Part shown: positions 43,698 to 54,437 of the stretch, one piece after another
Layout of the letters: every line of letters begins with the position of its first letter
How positions within the stretch are numbered: position 1 is the stretch's first letter
NCBI GenBank assembly: GCA_038380435.1
Contig: JAWZYU010000019.1
Coordinates: 29,227,801 to 29,291,800, forward strand
Reading direction: 5' to 3'
From: Ryuthela nishihirai
Lineage: Eukaryota > Arthropoda > Arachnida > Araneae > Heptathelidae
Length of the DNA stretch: 64,000 bases
The notes under the pieces: generated by a model
Seen by the model: only the letters and a program-made list of their open reading frames with translations
Told to the model about the DNA's origin: nothing
Databases searched by the model: none
Translations under genes and position numbers: made by a program

Positions 43698-44444
43698 TTG
43701 TCGAACAGTGAAACATATTCTACTTACAGTAAATAGCGCACCAAGCGTTTCGAGTATGATTCTCATCTGATAATAAATGCTGTAAAGGGTCCCTTTTGCC
43801 GACCTTGTGATCGAAGAACATCATTAAGTAGACTACCATAATAAAGTGCCGATCGGGGTTAAAAACCACTCAACGAATTATTTTTCATGAGTTCGGCTTC
43901 GTTCAGAACAGCAAAACTTAGCAAGAAAAAAGGTAAGAAGGAAATAATAGAAGAAATTATGAAGATGCACGACGGAAATGTTTTCTTCTGATGTCTAAAA
44001 CCTTTTAGCTCACAATTAACATAACTAAGCGTGTGCGTCATCGTTCTTATTGTCAGTCCGCCCTTGTGAGGCGGCATCCTTTTCCATCGACTAATTAGGG
44101 ACACAATGGACGTGTCGAGAGAAATCCGCATTGTTTGACAATAATTGGTATTCGCTAAGAAGTTGACTACAGTCACGCGAAGTGACGTCTTTTTTTCGGA
44201 CTACATTTTCTTGTGAGCAGTTTAACTCTCTCTGTCTGTAATGAGGAGCACAAAGAGAAATCTTCGGAATGTGGGTTAAGGAAAGAAATGGCAATACGTG
44301 GAAGAGAAAAAAACATTAGAGGTAACGTCACAGGTCGAAGGATGATGTAGTGATTGGTTAGTCTATTCTTAGAAAAGCAGATAACAGAATACCTAAGCTT
44401 TGCTCAAAGTTATCGAACGCTCTTGGAGCTAAAAAAATCACAAA
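43698..44444. other. Spacer, nothing recognised
   Basis: The minus-strand frame 43859-44176 has no domain and no splice context. Confidence 0.45.
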
Positions 44445-44635
44445 TAAAATAAATTTCCCTTCAAAAGCTGCTTGCCACAGAGGTTTGATATGAGCCTGTC
44501 AGTTTATACGCCATAGCAGGTCTGTGACGATGGCAGGACCTCATCAGAAAAACAACACAGGCATCCATGCCTTAGCCGGAGCACGAACAAAGGTCCCTTG
44601 GATCAGTAGCCAAGCGCGCTAACCACTCAGCTAAG
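44445..44635 (-). repeat. SINE-T copy
   Basis: AATAAAATAAATTTCC, AAAAGCTGCTTGCC, GATATGAGCCTGTCAG, inverted A box CTAACCACTCAGC. Confidence 0.9.
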
Positions 44636-45006
44636 GGTTGGGTTGTTTTATCTCTGAGCTGCATTTTTTGCACAGAATGGATTAAATGGCCAGTTCACAA
44701 GGAGCCGAACGCTCAGAGAAGGTTGGGGGGAGGGGACAAACTGGACAGCAATTGGGAGAAGGATGGTAGTCTCCATGAAGGTCATACAACATGTTTCTTA
44801 ATGTGCACAGGGTGTGGCTCTCCGGCGGCACAAGAGGCCACGGCTTAATGTCCTATCCGACAGACTGTAGGTGTCCTTTACTGAGAGAGGGCAGGACGGG
44901 GAGTTTTGTGGAAATAAATCCCAATTCTGGCCCAGTACAGGACTCGAACCTGTCAACTGCAGATTATAAGCCTGGTACGCTACTGACTAATCTGCCTCAG
45001 CCCCCC
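44636..45006 (-). repeat. SINE-M copy
   Basis: Starts directly after the SINE-T head: GGTTGGGTTGTTTTATCTC to the inverted head GGTACGCTACTGACTAATC. Confidence 0.9.
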
Positions 45007-45734
45007 TAAAAATGTTAAAAATGAAGTTAAAGATTCCTGTGTCTCCAATATCATAATCACATACCTAAATCCTAATCCAAAAGGTTGCACATGTTCATAA
45101 TCATGTGCGATCTTTAGGAAATCACTCAGATATTTTTGAAGCTGGCAGAGATATTTAAGGACAAGCTAAAAATAATTCGCCTCTTGGTGTAGTGGTATCC
45201 TTTTGGATCGTGACACACTACAGAAGTCTGGCATACAGGTTACAATTACGACTGCTAAATATATCTCCATTTGGATCTATTTGAAGTTGAATCATGACAG
45301 ACAAATTTAAGCATTTAAGATCATAAAAAAGTTCTTTAAATGTAATTCTGCTCAATTCTAAATATTCTGCCATTAACTCTCCACTAAATTATTTGGCACG
45401 ACAGACGTTAGTGCCCTATCTTCGGAAAAGAAAATGTGGAAAATAAAAGAATCTTCAGTATAACGTGGTCTCCATATTGGTTTTATTATCCTCGAATATA
45501 ATTTGGCGTAACAGACTTTAAATATCGTACAGCGTTCGACAAAAGAGAATTAATTAAATCGTAATTATCGTACAGCGTTCGACAAAAGAAAATATTATAT
45601 TATACAATTAGTCGAAAAAAAACGTTGTCCTGATTTTTTTTCTTGACTAATTATTTTAAGTGTTTCTTGTCTACAAGACTTTTTTCTGTGTACTTTGTTA
45701 CTGAAATATCGTATGTAGTTTAAGTTAGGAGAAT
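45007..45734. other. Spacer; short duplicate
   Basis: ATCGTACAGCGTTCGACAAAAGA occurs twice, near 45533 and 45571. No gene supported. Confidence 0.45.
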
Positions 45735-45945
45735 AGGCTTGAATTATCATTATAATTCGACATCAGGGAATATACTTGAAATTTCGTAAAACGCTCGACA
45801 TAAGAGAATAAATAGAGTTGAAATATCGTAAAAACTTCGATATAAGAGAAATGACTTGAAGTATCGTAAAAAAAGTTCGACATAGGAAAATAGACTTGAA
45901 ATGTCGTAAAAAATGCGACACAAGAGAATATACACCTATCCCTCG
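45735..45945. repeat. Tandem repeat, about 40-bp unit
   Basis: Five units of the type CTTGAAATATCGTAAAAACTTCGACATAAGAGAATAGA. The opposite-strand frames over it repeat the same peptide and are artefacts. Confidence 0.85.
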
Positions 45946-46755
45946 TTTCACACAGTTCTTGGAAATCACCGTGTAAATCGAAATCGAATTAAACTGTTCA
46001 CAATAACCTGCCTGGCTACCAAATGAGTGATATGTTCAAGCTATAATATACTGATTTTTTTACTTAAGAACACACGTTATATACTTTTACTCCTATGGAA
46101 GATACACTTTAACAGAAATTCGATATATTCAAATTTGTAAGTTGAATGTCTTCGACAGCGAAATCGATACGCGAAGCTAAAGTGATTTGTTATAGGGATG
46201 AGAGATTCGCCATTTTCTTTGATCTATTATATTATGTATTTGATCGGTTAAGTTGGATTATTTAGACCACTGATAGTCGAATTACGACCCTGCTGTTCAT
46301 GCGGCCCATAATCCTGTTTAATCCGGCTCACAAAAAGTTGTGAATCCAGTAAAAAAACTAAAATAAAATTTTCCTTTTCTATATTCTTAATAATTTATAT
46401 TTAATCTCTATTAAAGTTTTTTCATCCTTAGCAAGTGTTGAATAAATAAATAAAACCTTTTTTTATTATTCATTAACTTTTTACGGTGCGGTACTTAAAA
46501 TTTTGACTTATCAAATAATATTGCATATCCCTACTAGTTCGCAAGTAAAAAAGGTCCGCCCACCAGTGGCGTAGACGGAGTGACATGAGTAATTTATTGA
46601 ATCTATTTTCAGAATCTACTTAGAATCCAATGGATGTTTTCCACTTGGCCATTTAGACCACTGTTCAACAAAATACGCTCACAAACCAATAAGGTAGATA
46701 TAACTGCCATTCTTAATGCACAGTCTTTACAGCTGAAATCAGGGTCAGAAGTTGA
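45946..46755. other. AT-rich spacer
   Basis: Nothing recognised. Confidence 0.45.
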
Positions 46756-46962
46756 TCAGGCTTATAATCCTCGAATAATGACGTCACGTTTGGAATCTGT
46801 AATTTCCAGATTCGAGTCCCAACTGCGCCTGCGTTGAGATTTATCTCAGCTAAACCCCCATCCTGACTCGGTCAGGAAGGGGATACCGAACGGCTTGGGC
46901 AGCCGCCGTCCGTCGGATGGGACGTTAAGCCATGATCACAAGTACCGGAGATCTTATTATTA
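46756..46962 (+). repeat. SINE-M, 3'-truncated
   Basis: Head diverged with a small insertion: CAGGCTTATAATCCTCG then GGAATCTGTAATTTCCAGATTCGAGTCCC. The body stops after GACGTTAAGCCATGATC. Confidence 0.8.
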
Positions 46963-47280
46963 GTACTTAGAACTACTCAATCATCCGTTAATTCGATTCG
47001 CTGTTACAGCATGTTAAAAGCGGAAAATAAAAATATCCATTCTCATAAAATACAAATATATCTCAGTGAAAAATTGATCAAATAGGTAAGATAATTCTTT
47101 TGTTTGTTTCACTATAGTTGAATGATTTGTTGATATTGCATAGTCTCTTGTTGAATAGTATAGTAGATTGAATAATAGGAAAAGTAAACAACTTTTTAGA
47201 AGTATATACTTACCTAATTTTGTACACTAATCTTGAAGATGCCTAAAATTAAAAGACGAATTGATTGTCAAATGGTGCAA

Positions 47281-47357
47281 CGTGATATATAAAAGATGTG
47301 ATCGATTTCGTCCTAACTATTAGGACTTCGTTAGACATACAATGACTAGAAATCACA
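47281..47357 (-). ncRNA. Hammerhead ribozyme motif, core mutated
   Basis: Minus strand, 77 nt, the counterpart of 48851-48927. Stem II is complete (GTCCTAA-TAG-TTAGGAC) and followed by GAAA (plus-strand 47306-47309) and UCGAUC. The first core strand reads CTAACGA (plus-strand 47328-47334) instead of CTGATGA: G5 has become A (position 7 is free to vary). G5 is needed for catalysis in all hammerheads, so this copy is predicted inactive. The outer part of stem I is TGTGAT/ATCACG, fully paired. Confidence 0.75.
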
Positions 47358-47461
47358 TTATAAAACATACGTAAATTTCAAAGTTCTAACTTCTGCTTCA
47401 AATTATAGTTGTACATAGATGAGAGGCACGAGTCATGCAGAATAATATGCACGGTCAGCTG

Positions 47462-47944
47462 TCACAAGAGGTGCTGGTGATTGTTAGAGTTGTGGTTGGT
47501 TGATGAATTTTTGTTTAATAACTGTCGCAAAGAGATATTATTTTGTGGAAAATTTTGTAATAGAATTTTCCAAGCGGGATTAAGGTGGGCTTGGTCGGTA
47601 TTACAACAACAGTTTTTATTGACAAAAATTAGGAGATTTTCAGTAAACAATAATTCGAAGATGGATGAAGGACTGCTGATAATGAAAGCTTGGTTGAATA
47701 GAGGTTTAGTAGTTTGCATTAATATGCTAGTTCTTTGATGTTCCTTTATTCTTTCTTGGAGAGTTCTTTTCGTTTGTCCTATGTAGCCGAGAGATTTGGA
47801 GGAATTGCAGGAGTCTGATTTAGAGTAAGTAATGGGTACAAGATATACACCACCTGTCAGAGAAGATGTATCTCTGTCTTGTTTTATAAGAGATAAAACA
47901 GTGGTATGAGATTTGGTAGGCACTTTAAAATTATAACTTTTCAT
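47462..47944 (-). pseudogene. PLE GIY-YIG endonuclease region, left copy
   Basis: C-terminal region of a Penelope-like polyprotein, open for 160 codons. It has the GIY-type strand GVYLVPITYSK, then SLGYIGQTKRTLQERIKEHQ (the YIG strand with the conserved Arg and His), and downstream LLFTENLLIFVNKN with the Glu expected for the metal site. In active PLEs this domain nicks the target for reverse transcription. The upstream reverse transcriptase is missing. Compared with the right copy it lacks about 36 bases after ILMQTT. Confidence 0.8.
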
Positions 47945-48007
47945 AATATTATTGATGGCATTGTTGATGGCTGGAAAATGTAAAATGGATGAGGTATATT
48001 TTACATA

Positions 48008-48637
48008 TTGAGAAGAGTTGTCTTGAAGATGGAAGTTGTTAAATTTATTTCTGGTGGAGACAACTCTTCTAAATATGTAAAATATACCTCATCCATTTTA
48101 CATGTTCCAGCCATCAGCAATATTATCAACAATATTATGAAAAGTTATAATTATAAAGTGCCTACCAAATTTCTTAGCACTGTTTTATGTCTTGTAAAAC
48201 AAGACAGAGATACATGTTCACTGACAGTTGGTGTATATCTTGTACCCATTACTTACTCTAAGTCAAACTCTTGCAATTCTACCAAACCTCTCGGCTACAT
48301 AAGACAAACTAAAAGAACTCTCCAAGAAAGAATATAGGAAAATCAAAGAAATATCAAATTAATGCAAATTACTACAGCCTTTTCATCTACTGTTATTCTT
48401 GAAGGACCTAAACCTTTATTCAACCAAGCTTTCATTATCAATAGTCCTTCATTCATCTTCAACTTATCGCTTACTGAAAATCTACAAATTTTTGTCAATA
48501 AAAACTATTGTTGTAATACCGACCAAGCCCAACTAGATCCCACTTGGAAAATTCTATTACAAAACTTTCCACAAAATAATATCTCTTTGCCAGTTATTAA
48601 ACAAAAATTCATTAACCAACCACAATTCTAACAATAA
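48008..48637 (+). pseudogene. PLE GIY-YIG endonuclease region, right copy
   Basis: The same domain as the left copy: SYNYKVPTKFLSTVLCLVKQ, GVYLVPITYSKSNSC, then LGYIRQTKRTLQERI (YIR in place of YIG), a stop at about 48337, and after it KPLFNQAFIINSPS and LTENLQIFVNKN. The stop and the lost Gly make it non-functional. Confidence 0.8.
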
Positions 48638-49112
48638 CCAGCACCTCTCGTGTCATCTGACCATGCATGTCGTTCTGCATGTCTCGTGTCTCTCATCTGT
48701 GTACATAGATATACAGAGATGAGAGTCACGAGTCATGCAGAATCATGAGAGACACGAGTCATACAATTTATAGTTGTACATAGATGTACAAATATAATTT
48801 GAAGTTTACCTATGTTTTACCTAACTTTGAAATTTACCTATGTTTTATAATGTAATTTCTAGTCATTGTATGTCTGATGAAGTCCTAATAGTTAGGACGA
48901 AATCGATCACATCTTATATATATTACGTTGCACTATTTGACAATCAACTCGTCTTTTAATTTTATGCATCTTCAAGATTAGTGTACAGAAATAGGTAAGT
49001 ATAAACTTCTAAAAAAAAGTTGTTTAGTCTTCCTATTATTCAATCTACTAAATTCAACAACAGACTGTGCAATATTGACAAATCAACAACTATAGTGAAC
49101 CAAACAAAGAGA
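48058..49112 (+). mobile_element. Penelope-like retroelement 3' end, right arm of inverted pair
   Basis: The plus-strand half: GIY-YIG coding remnant, 3' UTR with a local duplication (GAGAGTCACGAGTCATGCAGAAT repeated near 48720-48760), the hammerhead motif at 48851-48927, and an end near 49112 matching the left arm's start. AGGTAAGTATA, a splice-donor consensus, lies at 48993 and is also kept in the left arm. Confidence 0.85.
48851..48927 (+). ncRNA. Hammerhead ribozyme, type I, complete core
   Basis: A self-cleaving RNA. Stem I is built from TGTAAT (48851-48856) with ATTACG (48922-48927) and ATGT (48870-48873) with ACAT (48909-48912), around a large internal loop. Core strand CTGATGA lies at 48874-48880, stem II GTCCTAA/TTAGGAC with loop TAG at 48882-48898, core GAAA at 48899-48902, and a minimal stem III (AT/AT around CG) at 48902-48907. 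The cleavage nucleotide is C48908, with the cut before A48909. One extra A (48881) lies between the core and stem II. Very short stem III and location in the terminal repeat are known traits of PLE hammerheads, which may act best as dimers. Confidence 0.88.
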
Positions 49113-49556
49113 CTATCATACCTACTACGTGTCCATTCTCGTTTAAACGAGTATCTCAATACCGCCAAAAGTTTATATGTCGTTTTTCTAGTTTTATTAC
49201 AAAAGATTAAAGTGATTAAAGCATTAGAAATATTTTTTATGCTTCAGAGAACTCAGTTTTTCTAACTGCATTTTCATCCGTGACTTAATCATTTGTGGTT
49301 ATGACAATGACATCTCACGTTACAGAGCATGTTCTGAGTCAATGCCTGCCGGTGTCCGATCTTTTCAAGGAATAATCACGTGGAACCAATAGCACAGGAC
49401 ACAGATAACTTAACCCAAGGTCGTGACAAACGAATATATTTATGTCACTAAATATAATTTATTTGGTTCATGCATGATATAAATTCAATTTAATTGTTCT
49501 AATTTATCATGTCATTCACGTTTTGTGCGTGAATCTGAATTTCGAGCATCATTGTA
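49113..49556. other. Spacer, nothing recognised
   Basis: No gene supported between the PLE pair and MITE-P. Confidence 0.45.
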
Positions 49557-49770
49557 CTGTCGCTCAAAAAAGTATCCGAACACTACGGTTGATTACAAAA
49601 TTCAGAAAAAATATCTGGCAACGATTTTTTTAGAAATTAGTGATCTAGCAACCTTCGTGACACGTGACACGAAGGTTGCCAGATCACTGATTTCTAAAAA
49701 AATCGTTGCCAGATATTTTTTCTGAATTTTTTAATCAACCGTAGTGTTCGGATACTTTTTTGAGCGACAG
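49557..49770. mobile_element. MITE-P, intact palindrome
   Basis: 214 bp. CTGTCGCTCAAAAAAG at the left is mirrored by CTTTTTTGAGCGACAG at the right, and pairing is almost unbroken to the centre GTGACACGTGACAC. TA duplications lie at 49555-49556 and 49771-49772. It is the best copy in the window and likely the youngest. Confidence 0.95.
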
Positions 49771-49772
49771 TA

Positions 49773-50785
49773 CATTGTTGTCTGCGGCTTTGTCATTTTA
49801 ATTGTAGCAAATGGTATGTTTGTCACGAAATACCTGATGTAACATGAGGATTTCAAAAATTTTCGAATCGAAATGATTATACGTTACCTAGATTTCTATG
49901 AGTACAAACTATTTAGAAATGTTTCAGTTCCACAACCGCGGAAACTGCACTAGAACAACCTCCTCTTGTAATGATTAAATATGAAACGGATAAATATTAT
50001 ACATAATATTTAAGAAAAAATTAGTACTGGTAAGTTTATGTTGATAAGATATATTTAAAATATTAAAAATTTAAATGTAATTTTGTTACTAGTTATTGTA
50101 ATTAAAGAATTATAACTTTAATATAAGAAACCCTATATTTTACAATGCTGTTTAAAATCAGTGAACGGGAGAGTAAGTGGATAGAGATGATAATAATGAA
50201 TGATTCAATTAGATCAGTGGTGAATAACCTTTGCCTGTGAAAAGGTATTTACAACAGATATTTTCTGAGCCTGAGAGGCCGCAATGGGAAATATTGTAGT
50301 AAACAAAAAATTACATTGTAATGCTTTTGATTTGATGTAGCAAAATAGTAAGTAACCAATTTTTAATAGTGTAATATTGTCAAGCTTAATGATATTGCAG
50401 CAATCATATAAGATGCTGGTGATAATTTTGTGCGAATTCTAGAGAAAGAAATCTGTTTTACCTATTCTTAACATACAGAACACATTTAAGTCATAGCTTT
50501 ACACGTAAACAGAATACTTCACTGATAAATATAAGAACACTAATTGTATCATTCATCAATTGTAAGAATAATAATAACAAATAATGCATAATATCATTTA
50601 AATTTTTAACATCATCGTAAACGAGCGGGGACTGCGTAAAAAGAAATGGCGGGTCTCGTGTTGTGCACTACTGGATTACATGCATTAATATGAAAATGAG
50701 TGGACGAATACTTATTCTACAGAACGAGAGAAATAATGAGCTAATTAAAAAACTAACCATTGGGCAGAAGCTAGGGTTATATTGC
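49773..50785. other. AT-rich spacer
   Basis: No gene or recognised repeat. It ends at the 3' flank of the LINE on the minus strand. Confidence 0.45.
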
Positions 50786-50797
50786 GCATGATTGGTT

Positions 50798-53700
50798 CGT
50801 TGGTTGCTTGGAGTTTAATAGCGCAAGAGCAGCTAGGGCTATATTGCGCCAGACAAAAGTATATAAACAGATAACAGACCTTCAACCCACAACCAAAGTT
50901 AAAAGAAACACAAAAACGGGAAAGAACAGCACAAAAACAAAACAGTATTACCAACAAGTGTATAAATCAAGGACCCATTTAAAATCAGAAACAAGAATAA
51001 AATCTAGAATACAATGTAAAAATGTCATACACGAGTAAAATAACCATAAAAACGTAAAAATGCAAAGATAGGAGTTAAAAGAGGCATCAGAAAACAGGTG
51101 TCCGAGTGTAAGGGACTCGGACGCAAAATCATGAAAGTTAAAATAAAAGCGCCATTCAAGGTTAAAACTGGACAAGAGATTAAAATATGCTTAATGGTTA
51201 AAATGGTGTCACAAAACTCGCACTTAGGTTCGTCGTCCGCCTGAAGGAGAAAGGAATGTGTAATATACGAATCACCTAAGCAGAGTCGAGCAAGTACAAC
51301 TTCCTCATTGCGATTCCTGCGAAAAGAAGACTGCCATTGTTTGACAATGGGTTTGATCTCGAACTATCAGAATCAATGGGCTTGAGCTCTGAACCAACCT
51401 GTTCAGACCAAGATCTCTGTCACTGTGCCCAGAGCTCGATAGAAAAACGCTGCTGGAAGTCCAAGTAAGGAATCAGCAACGGAAAGTCGGATAGGGGCGT
51501 GGCTGACCTAGCAGAAGCATCTGCCAAGTCATTGCCTCTAATTCCGATGTGACCGGGCACCCAACAGAAGAGAATGGTGGTGGTGGCTGCCAGACGATGG
51601 AGCTGTTGGCGTATCTTGGAGAGAGAACGGGGTGACGCCGATGCCTCACTGAGATCAATGCCTATAGCGAGCTAAGCGAATCGGTGTAGAGGACACACTG
51701 ACTTTAACTCTTAGCTGCTATGTAGTCCAAGGCAAGACTGATAGAATGCAGCTCAGCAGTGAAGATGGAACACTGCTGTGGGATCTGATCTGCAATGATT
51801 ACATCACAGCAGACCATGGCTGATCACACTGATGTGTCGAACTTCGAGCCATCTGTGAAGAAAGGCAAGAAGTCTGGGTGTGCAGCACGATGGCTGGCAA
51901 AGAGTTGCTGATACATACAGTCGGGTGTAAAGGCACCTGCACAGGGAAAAATCGCAGGAAAGGGTAACAGCGAGCCATGGTGGAAGTGGTTCGGCTGTCG
52001 ACTGTGCGATGCTATCGAGACTGGTATTAATGTCTCGCAGGTAACCTCGGACATGCAAACCTAAAGGACAAATGGCAGTCGGTCGTTTCTGGCATAACAT
52101 TTCCCACTGGGGATGAGCATGAAATCCCAAGTAGGATGGCCTGACAGGGATCGCAATTTTGCAGCATACTGCAGAGACAACTGCTGATGGCAAATAGATA
52201 AGGAAGGTTGGTCAGTCTCAATGTAAAGACTCTGGACCGGTGAAGTCGGAAGGCCACCATGCAAACACGGAGTGCCTGATGATGGAAGGGGTCCAGTACC
52301 TTCATCACCAAATTCTGGGCAGAGTCATACAGCAGGGATCCATATTCAAGTTTCGACCAGACAAGTGCATGGTAGAGGTGGAGCAAGGAACATTGGCCAC
52401 ACCCCAAGTAAGGGAGTAGACGACCTTCCTAATGTTCAATTCCTGCGTGCACGTGGATCTGAGATGTCGAACATGAGGTAAGAACGTCAATTTCTGGTCG
52501 AAGATGAGACCGAGAAACTCGGTCTCTTCCACAACTAGAATGATGTTACCCCCAAGATGCAGCTCAGAGTCCAGATGAAGATTACGCTAGCAGCAAAAGT
52601 GCACACAAGCAGTCTTCTGTCGGAAAACTGAAACCTATTGGCAGTCGCCCAAACCGAGAAATTGTTCAGGGCAGTTTGCAGGTGTCATTCAGTGACCCTC
52701 AGCTGGACGACGAGCAAAAGATGCTAAAGTCGTCAACATAGAGGGCATTGCATACCGTCGGAGGAAGTTGCCGTGTAATACAATTTATCTTGACAGTGAA
52801 AAGCGTAACACTCAGGACGCATCCTTGTGGCACCCACTGTTCTTGGGGGAAAGGCTGCGACAGAGTGTTGCCGATACGAACTCGAAAATTACGAGGTGAT
52901 AAAAAATTGGCGATGAAGATCGGCATGTGACCTTGCAAGCTGAAGCTATAGAGGTCACAAATAATGTCGAATCTCCATGCCGGTCGTACTCTTTTTCGAT
53001 TCGATGTCGAAGAAAATGGACACCAGGTGCTCTCGACGCAAAAATGAATTCCTGATGCCGATTCGAGGCGGATCAGGTGGTCTAAAGTAGACTTGTGTTT
53101 TCGAAAGCCACTCTGGGTATTGGAAAGAATGCCATGATGTTCCAAATACCAGGCGAGCCTGGTATTTACCATTCTTTCCAACCTTGCAGACGCAACTCGT
53201 CAACACAATTGGACGATAATTCGAAGAAAAATATTGAAATCTTTGCTTGGCTTGGGGAAGGCCAAGACAATGGCCTCCCGCTAAGAGTCGGAAACTGCTC
53301 TTCGATAAAAATACGGTTGAAGAGTCGGAGCAGCCGATCCTTACTCGATGGTGAGAGATGTTGGAGCATAGCATAATGGACATTATCTGGTCCGACAGCG
53401 AAATGCACGAGAAACGTGCAGAGCAAACCGAAGTTCCTCTGCGGTGAATGGCCTGTTGTAAGTCTCCAGGACATTCGAATGGAAGAACTGTGAAGAGCGT
53501 TCGGCCTTGCTCTTCTGGGCCAGAAACTCGGGGGAGTAGGAGGATAAAGAAGAGATGGAGGAGAATGACTCCCCCAGAATGTCGGCATTGCTCGAGGTTC
53601 AGAAATTGCTTGTCCATTGTACTCCAGGACGAATATTAAGTGGGACGTGTATTTCCCACCTATCTTCTGGATCTTATCCCACACGACCTTAAGAACCTTA

Positions 53701-54425
53701 AGGTTGTGCGGGTGATAGAAGACATGTATTTCATCCAAGATTCCTACTGGCTCTGGCGCCGGATGAAACGAGCTTTCGCCCTGCTGCGTTCGAATAATTC
53801 AAGGTTAGGGGATGTCGGATATCTCCGAAATACCCCACCCCCCAAGCCTTGTTCTGAGCCTTACAAGCTGCAGTGCTGAGAACCGCAGAAACCGAGTAGA
53901 GGTCTGAGGAATAGTAGAGGCAGCCGCATGGACGATGCAGTTCGTCATCTCCGCCACTGCAACATTGATTGGCTCCTGACTGATAGAGTGGTCATCGAGT
54001 TCAGAAAGGAGCTCGAAATCACTCCAGTCAGCCGGATCAAGCCTCCACCAGGATACACATGAAGGGCTGAAATCCCCCCACGAGAGATGGTGCACATTAG
54101 GAGGAGGTGATCGCTTCCATGTGGATTGCCCTATACCTTCATGTAAAGAGTGGAAGGACCGAGGAGGAGCAGATGGTGAGATCAATGGCAGTGAATGTGC
54201 GGGTTGGGGAGTGGAAGTAAGTACTGACACCAGTGTTCAACAGGGAGAGCGATGGATCCAGGAGCCACAGTCCAGGATGGGGCAGATCTGGGGCAGATCT
54301 GGGACTACCCTCCCGTTGGTGTCAGCACTGCCCCAGAGTGGACTGTGTCCTTTGAAGTCCCCCATGATGAGAAAGGGGGACGACAGCTGCTAGACGAGGT
54401 CATCAAAGTCATCCTGGGAGCAAAA
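50798..54425 (-). pseudogene. I-type LINE, 3.6 kb, 5'-truncated, with target-site duplication
   Basis: Read on the minus strand. It starts inside an AP-like endonuclease: FLIMGDFKGHSPLWGS near 54370 (GDFN-type motif), then VSVLTSTPQPAHSLPLI. A linker has LDPADWSDFELLSELDDH (53805-54230 frame). The reverse transcriptase follows: VNTRLAWYLEHHGILSNTQSGFRKHKSTLDHLI, WVPQGCVLSVTLF and the catalytic YVDDFSIF near 52730. GLIFDQKLTFLPHV and LYHALVWSKLEYGSLLYDSA come next, then RNase H (FTDGSKFDTSV near 51840). The 3' UTR ends CTCCAAGCAACCAAC. RNase H after the reverse transcriptase points to the I superfamily. Many frameshifts break the frame. GCATG(A/A)TTGGTT-type 12-bp duplications lie at 50786-50797 and 54426-54437 (one mismatch). 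Confidence 0.9.
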
Positions 54426-54437
54426 GCATGAATGGTT

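Larger units (their letters stand above)
47096..48022 (-). mobile_element. Penelope-like retroelement 3' end, left arm of inverted pair
   Basis: The minus-strand half of a head-to-head pair of Penelope-like elements (PLEs). Read on the minus strand it holds the 3' end of the GIY-YIG coding region (47462-47944), a 3' UTR and a terminal-repeat-like part with a hammerhead motif (47281-47357). It ends near 47096. The reverse transcriptase is absent, so it is 5'-truncated. The arm pairs with 48058-49112 across a 35-bp centre, with small indels. Confidence 0.85.

Noticed and set aside
45750..45969. Repetitive Ser/Phe/Tyr-rich frames on the minus strand
   Set aside because: They restate the 40-bp tandem repeat and are not protein evidence.
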